34,709 nucleotides of DNA from Deltaproteobacteria bacterium (GTDB taxonomy: Bacteria > Desulfobacterota > Binatia > HRBIN30). Below, one piece after another: positions 24,532 through 33,378 of the stretch (its first letter is position 1; each line of letters starts with the position of its first letter). Where the stretch lies: the NCBI GenBank assembly GCA_016200585.1, contig JACQEN010000078.1:1-34709 (forward strand), written 5' to 3'. Made by a program: the position numbers and the translations under genes. The notes beneath the pieces are model-generated. The model made no database searches. It was not told where the DNA came from and was given only the letters and a program-made list of their open reading frames with translations.

Positions 24532-24917
24532 GGTCCATTCCTCCTGTGTTCGATTCATGGGCTGGCTCGGATCGGAATGTTGTCGCACCTCGTGCCGATG
24601 GAGAGCAATTGCATTCCCCGAACGCGACCGGCTGCGCTTGTGTCCACTACGCATCCTCCTTCTCGCCGGTCCTCTTGAGATACTATGGAAGTTGTGTCAA
24701 TCAGTACAATGTATAGGCCTAACGTATAGATGCGTAGAGACTAGTTCGGAATCTATTCGACGGTTCGAGTCATCGCAGCGATGCGCGGCATAGATGCGAT
24801 GTACCTATGATGCAGTGGTCAGTGGTCAGTGAGCCGTAGGCAGTGGCTCGGCCCATGAATGCAGAAGACAGATCGCAGAATCCAGAAATCGGCCGGTCTG
24901 CCCACTGCCCGCTGCCT
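24532..24917. other. Spacer with degenerate heptamer repeats, no gene
   Basis: No coding frame is convincing. At 24813-24833 three heptamers read cagtggt, cagtggt and cagtgag, followed by gtaggcagtggc. At 24898-24917 the minus strand reads AGGCAGC, GGGCAGT and GGGCAG directly after the permease stop codon. The piece agaagacagatcgcagaat near 24863-24881 is also repetitive in style. The promoter of the beta-propeller gene should lie in the upper part but cannot be placed. Confidence 0.55.
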
Positions 24918-27488
24918 TCACTCATCGCGCAAGGCGTCGGGCACCGACAGCCGTGCCGCACGCAGCGCCGGCAGCAGCGAACCGACCAGACACAGCAGCA
25001 GCGTCAGCGCCGCCGCGCCGAGCGCGAAGCTGGTGGGGAAGTGCAGGTCGAGCTTCCAGCCGAGAATGGCCGGGAATTGGATTTCGACCCAGAAGATGCC
25101 GAGGGCTAGCCCGGCGGCGGCGGCGAGGATCAGGCCGAGGAGGCCGATCACTGCGCCCTCGCTCAGGATGATTCCAAAAAGCCCGGCGCGCGTGAGTCCG
25201 ACCGCCCGCATGACACCGAACTGGCGCGTCCCTTCCACGACGCTGCTGGCCAGCGCGTCGCCGATCGCCACAAGCACGAGAAGGAAGATCAAAGCTTCGC
25301 TGAGGTAGAGAATGCCGAAGGCTTGGTGCGCCAGGCTCGCATAGTAGTCGATCAGGTCACCCGTGGATTGAATCCTTAGACGGAGTCGGGCTCCAAGTTG
25401 GTGGCTGATCGTATTCTCGACTTGTTCGACGCTGTTTTGGGAATCGGCGGCGATGTGAATTTCCCACACCATCGTGTCGTTCCACAAGGCGCGATAGCGC
25501 TCGCGACTGATGACCAGTGAATTGATCGGTACATCCACGGCGATGGCGACGACTGGAAGCGCAAGATTGCCGTTGGGCGCCGTGAGCTCAATCGTGTTGC
25601 CCGGCCCGACCCCATGCTCGTAGGCAAACGAACTCGACACCATCAGTGCATCACCACTGGCGACGCGCGCCAGCGCATCGGGGAGGGACTCTTGCCCCAG
25701 ACGCCACTGAAACAACCGCTGATCGCGAAACAAACGGGAGTCGTAAGCGGTGGCCGTCACCATTCCGTAACTGCTTCGAACCAGTCGTTGCTGGAGCGCC
25801 GCGACTGCATTGACTCCCGGGAGTCCCCGCAACTCGGCTAGCAGTCGATCGTCCAACGACGCAGCTCGTCCTCCCTCGCCATTCAAGGCGGACGTGATGA
25901 CGAGGTCAGAGCGCAATTGCCCGGTGAGACGCGCCGCCAACGTCCGTTCGAAGCTCCAGCCGAGTAGCCCGAAGAGGAATACCGTCCCGAGCCCGACGCC
26001 GAGTGCGGCTACGCTGAGACCGGCGCGCCGCGGTTGCGCCGCTAGCCGCCGTATCCCGGTCGCACTCGGCGCACCGAAGATGACTTGAACGAGCCAGGTC
26101 ACCGATCGCGCTGCAGTCCTGAGCAGCGGCGTGGCCATGGTGCACGTAGCCACCATCATCAACAGCGTTGTGAAATGGCCGATGACCGGCGTGCGCCAAT
26201 GTTGCTGCCAGACGATCATTGCCGCAGTCAGCGGTAGAGGGGCGAGGCGCAATAGCCAAGCGTAGCCCGAGGCGCGGTGCAGTGTCTCACGCCCGCGCAG
26301 TGACAGTGCATCCACGGGCTCGGAGCGCGCCAGGCGCAGCGCTGGCGCCAGCGCTGCTCCGAGTGCCGCCAACAACCCGACCACGATGCCCAGCACGATC
26401 GCACTGCGCGTCGGCGTGGTTTCGGCCGACACCGCCGGCAGCTTGAGGGCGATGGCCGTCGCGTCGGCCACCAGCGGCAGTGCGTAGCGCGCGATCAAAC
26501 TCCCGACACCGGCTCCGATGAACGTGCCCATGGCGCCCAGCAGCAGGCTCTCTTTGAGCAGCTCGAAGAATACGCGCGCCCGTGACATGCCCACGGCGCG
26601 CAGCAGTCCCGCCTCCCAGGTGCGCGCCTCGAACACCGCGCTCAAACGGCTGTAACAGATCACCACCCCGGCAAGGATTGCCAGCAAGCTGAAAGCACTG
26701 AGCAGCATCTGGAACCCGGCCACTGTTTTGCCCACCAGCTCACGGCGTAGCGCCGGCTCCTCGACCTTCAGCGCCGGCGGCAACAGCTTGGCGATCTCCA
26801 CCTTCGCCGTCTCGACATCGTGCCCGTCGGCTAGCACCACATCGATCTGATTGATCTGCGCATCGGCGGTGAAAGCGCGCTCGGCGGCGTAGAGGTCCAT
26901 CACCACCAGACGACCGCGCAGGGTGCGCGCCAGGCCTTGCGCATCCAATAGACCTTGGATCGTGAAGTCGCGCACACCGCTCGGCGTCACCAGCGGGAGC
27001 TTGCTCCCCTTCTTGAGGCCGCGTCGTTCGGCAAGCTCTCTTCCCACCACGATCGCGTCCGGCGCATTGAGAAAGGTCACCATGTCGTCGATCACTTCGC
27101 TGGCGTGATCGGCGTCATGGTAGACGCGCACCGCTGCCTCGTTGGTGAGGTCGACGCCTTGCACGGTGAGCATCTCGCCGCTGCCGTCGTCGGGGAAAGC
27201 GACGCTGCGTACCAGCGGCACCGCCAGCTTGACCCCGGGCACGGCGGCCACTGTGCGCACCAGCTCTTCGGAGAAAGTCAGCCCTTCGCCGGCGCTAACA
27301 CTGAGCTGCGCCCGCCCGGCCATGGCGTCGACGCTGTCGAGGAACGACTGCAAGACGGCCGCGTTCATCAGCTGGAAAGCGACCACCAAAGCCACGCCCA
27401 GCGCCACCGCCACCACGCTCAACGCCATGCGGCCAAAACCGGCACGCACGTGGCGGTACGCCATCTTGAAGGACAGGGCGCGGATCAC
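24918..27488 (-). CDS. FtsX/MacB-type ABC transporter permease
   Basis: This 856-residue inner-membrane protein has two FtsX modules. The N-terminal helix (about 19-45, MALSVVAVALGVALVVAFQ) is followed by a periplasmic MacB-like core region to about residue 250. Three helices then carry LLSAFSLLAILAGVVICYSR and VGMSRARVFFELLKESLLL, a further central pair follows, and a second periplasmic domain ends in a C-terminal three-helix module with VEGTRQFGVMRAVGLTRAGL. It ends with RLSVPDALRDE. Its ATG overlaps the stop of the ATPase gene (ATGA, 27488-27485). Such pairs move lipoproteins, lipids or other hydrophobic molecules from the inner membrane or drive envelope machinery. The substrate is not known. 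Confidence 0.9.
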   Translation of the reverse strand: MIRALSFKMAYRHVRAGFGRMALSVVAVALGVALVVAFQLMNAAVLQSFLDSVDAMAGRAQLSVSAGEGLTFSEELVRTVAAVPGVKLAVPLVRSVAFPDDGSGEMLTVQGVDLTNEAAVRVYHDADHASEVIDDMVTFLNAPDAIVVGRELAERRGLKKGSKLPLVTPSGVRDFTIQGLLDAQGLARTLRGRLVVMDLYAAERAFTADAQINQIDVVLADGHDVETAKVEIAKLLPPALKVEEPALRRELVGKTVAGFQMLLSAFSLLAILAGVVICYSRLSAVFEARTWEAGLLRAVGMSRARVFFELLKESLLLGAMGTFIGAGVGSLIARYALPLVADATAIALKLPAVSAETTPTRSAIVLGIVVGLLAALGAALAPALRLARSEPVDALSLRGRETLHRASGYAWLLRLAPLPLTAAMIVWQQHWRTPVIGHFTTLLMMVATCTMATPLLRTAARSVTWLVQVIFGAPSATGIRRLAAQPRRAGLSVAALGVGLGTVFLFGLLGWSFERTLAARLTGQLRSDLVITSALNGEGGRAASLDDRLLAELRGLPGVNAVAALQQRLVRSSYGMVTATAYDSRLFRDQRLFQWRLGQESLPDALARVASGDALMVSSSFAYEHGVGPGNTIELTAPNGNLALPVVAIAVDVPINSLVISRERYRALWNDTMVWEIHIAADSQNSVEQVENTISHQLGARLRLRIQSTGDLIDYYASLAHQAFGILYLSEALIFLLVLVAIGDALASSVVEGTRQFGVMRAVGLTRAGLFGIILSEGAVIGLLGLILAAAAGLALGIFWVEIQFPAILGWKLDLHFPTSFALGAAALTLLLCLVGSLLPALRAARLSVPDALRDE

Positions 27489-28216
27489 CGACTGCCTATG
27501 TCTACAGCCGATACGGGCGGCGGTGCGGGGGCGCGGACGTCGCGGACGATCTTGCCGTCGTGCATCTCCAGGGTGCGGTGGCCGTAGGTGGCGGCGAATA
27601 CGTTGTGGGTGACCATGACGATAGTGACGCCTTCCGAGTCGTTGAGGTTGCGCAGCAGATCGAGAATGGTCTCACCAGTGTGCGAGTCGAGGTTGCCGGT
27701 GGGCTCGTCGGCCAACAGGATCGACGGGCCGGTGGCGATGGCCCGGGCGATGGCGACGCGTTGCTGCTCGCCGCCCGAAAGCTCGGCGGGGTAGCGTCGT
27801 TCGCAGCCGACGATGCCGACGCGTTGCAGTGCCTCGGCGGTGCGGCGGCGTACCTCGGCGCGTTTGTGGCCGCACAGGTCGAGCGGCCAGCTGACGTTTT
27901 CTTCGACCCGGAAAGCCGGCAACAGATTGAAGGACTGGAAGACGAAGCCGATGGTGTGCAAGCGCAGCTTGGAGAGCTGGCGATCGCGCAACGTACGCAG
28001 GTCGGTGCCGTCGATCTTCACCCAGCCACTGTCCGGTATGTCGAGGCCGGCGATAAGGTTGAGCAGCGTCGTTTTGCCGGAGCCGCTCGGACCCATCAGC
28101 GAGACAAATTCGCCTTCCATGACCTCGGTGCTGAGGTTGTCGAGCACCGGCGTGTCGCGGCTGACGGCGTAGCGCTTGCTGACTTGCTGCAGTTCGATGA
28201 TGGCGCGGCGGCTCAC
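27485..28216 (-). CDS. LolD/MacB-type ABC transporter ATP-binding protein
   Basis: This 243-residue ATPase has Walker A GPSGSGKTT (42-50), the Q-loop glutamine in FVFQSFNLLP (Q94), signature LSGGEQQRVAIARA (about 146-159), Walker B ILLADEPTGNLD (about 166-177) and the H-loop MVTHN near residue 200. The LLPAFRVEENV block after the Q-loop is typical of the LolD/MacB/FtsE group. It would power the permease encoded directly downstream, with a four-base overlap. Its own ATG 28216 overlaps, again as ATGA, the stop of a short upstream frame, so a third gene was once part of this operon. Confidence 0.93.
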   Translation of the reverse strand: MSRRAIIELQQVSKRYAVSRDTPVLDNLSTEVMEGEFVSLMGPSGSGKTTLLNLIAGLDIPDSGWVKIDGTDLRTLRDRQLSKLRLHTIGFVFQSFNLLPAFRVEENVSWPLDLCGHKRAEVRRRTAEALQRVGIVGCERRYPAELSGGEQQRVAIARAIATGPSILLADEPTGNLDSHTGETILDLLRNLNDSEGVTIVMVTHNVFAATYGHRTLEMHDGKIVRDVRAPAPPPVSAVDIGSR

Positions 28217-28359
28217 TTGCGTACCAGCAATTTCACTTTGCGTTCGAGCTTGAGGGGCGGTGTCGGCCGTTCCTGGCGCGTCGCGTCGCCATCGTACTTC
28301 TCGGCCAGCTTGTTCAAGAACTCGATATCCGCTGCCACGTGCGCCAGGCGTCGCGACAT
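28213..28359 (-). pseudogene. Head-truncated gene remnant upstream of the ABC ATPase gene
   Basis: This is a frame of 48 codons (from ATG 28359, no ribosome binding site) ending RKVKLLVRK, with a stop that overlaps the ATPase start as ATGA. It contains AADIEFLNKLAEKYDGD and a charged tail with a proline stretch (ERPTPPLKLERK). The tight overlap argues that it is the true 3' end of an operon gene. The frame continues to 28641, but beyond about 28380 it is antisense to the beta-barrel sequence and does not look like protein. No family recognised. Confidence 0.45.
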
Positions 28360-28390
28360 CAGCAACGCGAGCAATCCAAGACTGTCGCAG

Positions 28391-29437
28391 TCGCTGCGTG
28401 CGTCGTACGCTTTGCCGGATCGGTTCCCATCGATTGCCGATTCAACCCTGAGCGCCGTGTGGGTGCCGGTGCAGGTGCCGGCCCGTTTTCCAACCCAGGA
28501 TGAACGCTGGTTCCCCGCAGCGGCGAGCGTCCCGCCGCTCTTGGCACTACCGGCGGGAGCGTTGGAGACGGCGGTGCCGGCGGTAAGCATCCACAACACG
28601 CTGGCGACGGAGAACCGCCACCCGCCGCTGCGCTTCAACAACGGTGCGATCGGCTTGCGTTTCGCATCGACGACGAATCGCGTCGACTGGTCGGTTTGTT
28701 ACTACGAAGGACCTGAAACCGCGCCGGGCTTCGCCTTCAACACGATCATCCTGGCACCGCGGGCGCGACAGCTCATCGAGACAGGAAGCATGCCCAAGGT
28801 CAGCGACCTACAACCGTTGCAAGCCAACGCCACTCTGTTGCCGCGCTTCGGACATATCCGCCTCTTCGGCGGCGATGCCGCCGTCGCACTCGGAGGTTTC
28901 ACGTTGCGAGCCGAAGCAGCCTACGGCAGCGACCGCTTGTTGCCGCGATCTACGGCCGACCTGCTGAGCACCGACAACCTGCGCAACGCTGTGCGGCCAC
29001 AGATTGGCGCAATCATCGCGCAGCTTCTCCAGGGGCAATCGGTCCCGATCAACCTCGGTGATCTGTTCGTGCAACGCGATACGATCGAGTGGGGCGCGGG
29101 AGTTGACTACACGTTTCATGGTTGGACGCCCGTCTTTCAGATCAACCAGATGTTCATTCTTCGCAACTCGAGCCACCTGCTGATCAACGACGTCGATACG
29201 CGCCTGCTCATCGCTGTGCGCAAGAGCTTCTTCGCCGAGCGCCTACGCACGGAGCTCGTCGCCTTCCAGGGCCTGGAGCGCAGTTACACTGCGGGAATTC
29301 TCCGGCTGCACTACGCCTTCAACGACGCATTCAGCTTGGGCGTTGGCTACCTTCTTCTGGCCGGCTCGCGCCATACCGTGGTCGGCCAGTACCACGACAA
29401 CGACGAGGCGTTCGTACAGTTGCGTTATGAACGCTGA
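28391..29437 (+). pseudogene. 5'-truncated outer-membrane beta-barrel (porin-like) gene
   Basis: About 348 codons of barrel-like sequence run from SLRASYALPDRFP to a final VQLRYER and stop at 29438. Strand-turn patterns are clear: RFNNGAIGLRFASTTNRVDW, SVCYYEGPETAPGFAF, FTLRAEAAYGSDRLLP, WGAGVDYTFHGWTPVFQI, AGILRLHYAFNDAFSLGVGY. The part VWVPVQVPARFPTQDERWFP resembles DUF1302-like porins of deltaproteobacteria. No signal peptide or credible start precedes it (TTG 28412 is the nearest), and upstream the frame is antisense to the ABC genes. The N-terminal portion has therefore been lost. It may have functioned with the ABC exporter, but that is only a guess. Confidence 0.6.
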
Positions 29438-29535
29438 GAGGTCACTGTACTGCGATCGTTGCCTCTTTCAGCTGCTTAACTGGTGGGAAGCCGTAGTCGT
29501 CTTCCTGGCTGAGCGCTACGCCCACCGCAATCCCG

Positions 29536-30258
29536 TCAGGGCGCGATGTTGCCGCCGTCGGGTGGCGGCATTTCGACCATGGGCACCTGAACATCGGGCG
29601 CATCCAACATTCGAACCTGCATCCCGGGCGGAGCCATCTCGGCGGGGACGACGCGATCGTCAGGCAGCGGCAGCGGCTGGCCGTTTTCGTCGAGCGGCTT
29701 GTAGTCGGGGTGGAACATCAAGATCGGAGCCAGTTGTTTGCCATCGTCGGTTGCTTGGTAGTGACGAACGTACCCGGGCGGTAGCTCGAAGTTGTCCGGT
29801 ACGACGATGCCGCGTTTGATCGGCTTGGTGCCGGGCGGCGGAAAGACTCCGATACCAGCTTGATCGCTGTTTTCGTCGGCAGCCTGATTTGCCCCGGAAT
29901 CCGGAGCAGCGTTGGGGCCTGCGACGTTCTTCCCCGCCGAGCGCGAATTCACCTTCTCCGTTGAATCATCTGCCGGGTTCGAGGGTGGGCGCTGGACGGC
30001 CGCCGCGCCGTGCCGTTGGCCATTCGACCGGTTCGTTGCTGCGCCATCAGCGGGCGAATCCGCGCTTGCCGAACGCGTCGCCAAGGTTGCGACTTGCGCC
30101 GGATTCGGGTCGTTGCTGCGACGCAGAGCGATTCCGACGAACAGCAACAAGCTGGCAAAAACGATCAGCCACACTGCCGGTCGTACCCCGGGAGCTCGTT
30201 CGATGCGTACGCCGTCGCTGTCGATTCGCGCGGTGGTCGATGATCGGTGACGCGCCAT
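29536..30258 (-). CDS. Conserved hypothetical single-pass membrane protein, Pro-rich C-terminus
   Basis: This 240-residue protein starts at ATG 30258 (GAAGGG just upstream); the longer reading to 30327 adds an unlikely leader. It has a basic N-terminus, one membrane helix (VWLIVFASLLLFVGIAL, about residues 29-45), a disordered Ser/Ala/Asn-rich stretch, and a compact C-terminal region. That region reads PPGYVRHYQATDDGKQLAP, ILMFHPDYKPLDENGQPLPL and DDRVVPAEMAPPGMQ. It looks conserved and would face the periplasm. I do not recognise a named family. It is divergent from the oligosaccharyltransferase gene. Confidence 0.7.
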   Translation of the reverse strand: MARHRSSTTARIDSDGVRIERAPGVRPAVWLIVFASLLLFVGIALRRSNDPNPAQVATLATRSASADSPADGAATNRSNGQRHGAAAVQRPPSNPADDSTEKVNSRSAGKNVAGPNAAPDSGANQAADENSDQAGIGVFPPPGTKPIKRGIVVPDNFELPPGYVRHYQATDDGKQLAPILMFHPDYKPLDENGQPLPLPDDRVVPAEMAPPGMQVRMLDAPDVQVPMVEMPPPDGGNIAP

Positions 30259-30472
30259 ACCCTTCAAGCTTGCATAGCACACGGGCCATGGACGCCGAAT
30301 AGCAGGCAGCTTAGTACTCCAGTGCATACGTTCGGCAACGTATTGTTGGGAGAGCAGAGTTGCCGTTCGCCTCCAGAAACGTTGCCGTACTTATTCCGTG
30401 AAGTACTTAGCGTAGAGAGGTCGCTTGCTCGGGGCTAGCCCGCAAGCGCTTCATATGATGAAAGGCTCGCTC

Positions 30473-33319
30473 ATGCGCCGAGTCATCGGACCCGTGTTGC
30501 TGCTCGCCTGTGTCATCGCGGTCGGCTGGGTACACGTACTGCCACTGTATCTCGGCGGTGCGGAAGAATTGGCTCGCTCGTACGTTCAGCAGGATATCCG
30601 GATACAGATCTATCAGGCAGCACGCGGGCATCTTTCACCGCGCGAGCTCGACGCCCAGGTCGAGCAATGGATTCGCACCAACCGCGACGCCTTCGAGAAA
30701 GCTCTGCGCGCCCGGACCGAACAGATTCAGTCGGCACATCGCTTCACAGGCAGTGACAATCGCGAGCACGTCTATCTCGGCGACGAAGACAGCTACACGT
30801 GGTTGCGCTTGGCGCGTAACTATCTGCAGCACGGTTCGACGTGCGATGTGATCGCGGGCGGCACGTGTCGCGACACGTTCGTCAACGGCCAGATCGGCAC
30901 GGAGATGCTCTACAGCCGGTCACTTCATGTCGCGGCGATTGTCGTGCTGCAACGTCTGATCGAATGGTTCCGACCCGGCTATCCGCTGTCTTCGACTTCC
31001 TTCTGGGTGCCGGTACTGCTGGCAATGCTCAGCGTAGTGCCGGCGTTCTTCATCGGTCATCGCCTGGCCGGAACATTGGGCGGCGTCGGCGCGGCACTGT
31101 TGGTTTCTCTGAACCCTGTTGTCCTGTCGCGCTCCATCGGCAGCGACAACGACGCCTGGAACGTCTTCTTTCCTCTCGCCATGGTGGCGACAGCGATCGC
31201 AGCCCTCGACGCGACCGACCGGCGCCGGCAAGTCCTCTGGAGTGTGGCCGCGGCTTTCCTGACGGCCCTGCATGCAACGACGTGGAGTGGCTGGATCTTC
31301 ACGTATGTAGTTCTGCTGGCCGGGTTGGCTGCCACCTTGGTGATCCGGTTTCTCGCTTCGCACAAATCTCGCGACCGCCGGCCACGGCCGCACGCGAAGG
31401 GGAGAGCCGCAGCCGTGTCGAGCCCGGCGGTGCTTTCGCCCCAGCAACCGTCAACCATCGCAGGGCGCCTGACCAGCTCGGCGGTCGTTCTGCTTGTGCT
31501 GCTCGGCGTCACACTCGCTTTTGTTGCGCTACTGGCGCCGGAGCGGCTCGATGTAGGTGCCGTGGTCCGTTTGGCCCACACCGGCGCCGGTACCGCGTCG
31601 CATCCAACTTCTACTGTCGAGCTCGGCGTGTGGCCGGAGGTCTTCTCCACGGTCGAGGAGCTCCAGAAAGCCAATCTCCTTTTGCTTGCAACGGCTACGT
31701 ATGGCCTTCCGTACCTGTTCTTGGCGCTGCTCGGGATCGTGCTGTTGTTCTTGCCGCGGCAGCGCTGGTCGCAAGCGCACGTCGTGATCTTTGCCGTGGG
31801 AGCAGGAATCTGCGGCTGGCTGACGCAGCAAGAAACACTAGGGGCGCTGCCGGTGCTGGCGTTGCTTTCGTTGCCCGTGCTCGCCGCTCTTCAGATGTTG
31901 ATCACCCGCGGTGAACGCACCGAGCAAATGCGCTGTGGTGCGTCGGCAATCGTTGTGATCTGGTGGTTTTCCACCTTCTTCGCCTCATTCCGGGCTATTC
32001 GCTTCATTCTATTGCTCGCGCCGAGCTTGGGGATCGCGATCGGCGTTGCCATCGGACGAGCTCACGAGCAGCTGATGGTTCTCGTCCAACGTCTCCCGGT
32101 TCGTCTCCGCAGCGCGGCAGCCGCCGCGGCCTGGCTGCTGCTCGTCGCGGTCTACCTGCCAGCCGTACAAATCGGCTACGCGAAGGCTCGCAACTATGTG
32201 CCGGCAATCGACGATGCCTGGTGGGACACGCTGACCAACCTGCGCGAGAAGACGGCGAAGGACGCAATCGTCGACGTCTGGTGGGACTTTGCGTACTGGA
32301 CGAAGTTCGTCGCCGAGCGCCGTGTCATTGCCGACGGTGCGATGCTGCAGACGCACCTGCCGTACTGGCTGGGGAGGGTTCTGATCAGCGCCGACGAGAA
32401 CGAAGCTGCCGGCCTGCTGCGCATGTTGAGTTGCGGGTCGGAGGCAACGCCGCTGCCGGAGGGTCGCGACGGCGCCTTCGGCAAGCTGCTGAGCAAGTTG
32501 AAAGATGGGGTGGCGGCGCAGGCTATGGTGATCGAGCTGGCGCGACGCAGCCGCGATTCGGCGGCGGCTTTTCTCGGCGAGCGCGGCTTCTCGCCGGCTG
32601 AGCAAGAGGATGTCCTGGCCTCGACGCACTGCCAGGCACCCGAAACGTATCTGATCACCGGCACCGACCTGACCCGCAAGGACTCATGGATGCGCTTGGC
32701 GGCGTGGGACTTCCGGCGCGCGTACATCGCCTTTCAAGCTGGCGTGCACGGACGCGATGAAGTCGTTGCCGATGTGACGCAACGTTTCGGCTACTCGTCG
32801 CAGGAAGCCGCCGCTCTCTTCGAGCAAGCCCGGCAGCTACCGCGCGACGAGTTCGTGATCGGACCCGCGCCGCGCGCCCCTTCCGTGTGGTACCCCTGCC
32901 GACCCAGCGATGATCCGTCGGCGCTGCGTTGCCCGCTCGGACTCTTCGACGTCGAGTCCAAGAAGGTGATCGACGAATTCGTCGTCAACATCACCGATCC
33001 CCGCTTGAGTTATTTCAACTACCGGCAGACAGAAACCGGTCGTCCGCCCGGACCGCCGCTGCGGATCGCGCCCGGCGCCTTGATGGTAGCCGAGGAATCG
33101 CTGCAGGACGTTGCCCTACCGGAGCCGCGCTATGTCGAAACGGGAGTGTTGTTCGACACGCACGATTGGCGAATCCTCGTCGGGCCACCACCGTTGATTC
33201 GCTCGACCTTCACGCATCTACTGTTCCTGAATGGCCGCTACGCCAGGCACTTCGAGAAGTTCGACGAGCGGCAGTCTTACTCCGGCGACCGTCTGGTGAC
33301 GTGGCGACTGAAGTTTTGA
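30473..33319 (+). CDS. STT3/AglB-type oligosaccharyltransferase
   Basis: This protein of about 948 residues has many N-terminal helices and a large soluble C-terminal domain, as in STT3/AglB/PglB enzymes that move a lipid-linked glycan onto asparagine. The first acidic motif is GDEDSYTWLRLAR (D104, D106) and the second is SIGSDNDAWN (D225, D227). The external-loop glutamate motif is STVEEL (T393-E396), of the archaeal and eukaryotic TxxE type. The signature motif is VDVWWDFAYW (W603-W609), where the usual WWDYG glycine is alanine. AAAGG seven bases before ATG 30473 selects this start over TTG 30425 or ATG 30455. The enzyme sits in the inner membrane and acts on exported proteins. No glycan-synthesis cluster is seen nearby apart from a MurG-like gene. 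Confidence 0.88.
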   Translation: MRRVIGPVLLLACVIAVGWVHVLPLYLGGAEELARSYVQQDIRIQIYQAARGHLSPRELDAQVEQWIRTNRDAFEKALRARTEQIQSAHRFTGSDNREHVYLGDEDSYTWLRLARNYLQHGSTCDVIAGGTCRDTFVNGQIGTEMLYSRSLHVAAIVVLQRLIEWFRPGYPLSSTSFWVPVLLAMLSVVPAFFIGHRLAGTLGGVGAALLVSLNPVVLSRSIGSDNDAWNVFFPLAMVATAIAALDATDRRRQVLWSVAAAFLTALHATTWSGWIFTYVVLLAGLAATLVIRFLASHKSRDRRPRPHAKGRAAAVSSPAVLSPQQPSTIAGRLTSSAVVLLVLLGVTLAFVALLAPERLDVGAVVRLAHTGAGTASHPTSTVELGVWPEVFSTVEELQKANLLLLATATYGLPYLFLALLGIVLLFLPRQRWSQAHVVIFAVGAGICGWLTQQETLGALPVLALLSLPVLAALQMLITRGERTEQMRCGASAIVVIWWFSTFFASFRAIRFILLLAPSLGIAIGVAIGRAHEQLMVLVQRLPVRLRSAAAAAAWLLLVAVYLPAVQIGYAKARNYVPAIDDAWWDTLTNLREKTAKDAIVDVWWDFAYWTKFVAERRVIADGAMLQTHLPYWLGRVLISADENEAAGLLRMLSCGSEATPLPEGRDGAFGKLLSKLKDGVAAQAMVIELARRSRDSAAAFLGERGFSPAEQEDVLASTHCQAPETYLITGTDLTRKDSWMRLAAWDFRRAYIAFQAGVHGRDEVVADVTQRFGYSSQEAAALFEQARQLPRDEFVIGPAPRAPSVWYPCRPSDDPSALRCPLGLFDVESKKVIDEFVVNITDPRLSYFNYRQTETGRPPGPPLRIAPGALMVAEESLQDVALPEPRYVETGVLFDTHDWRILVGPPPLIRSTFTHLLFLNGRYARHFEKFDERQSYSGDRLVTWRLKF

Positions 33320-33378
33320 GAGATCGGACGCGAGTCCGGGCAAAGTCGTTCTTCCTTCCTCGTTGGTCGAAGCCGTCC

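Noticed and set aside
27560..28390. N-terminal half of the long plus-strand frame ending at 29437
   Set aside because: It is antisense to the well-conserved ABC ATPase; only the part from about 28391 on looks like a protein.
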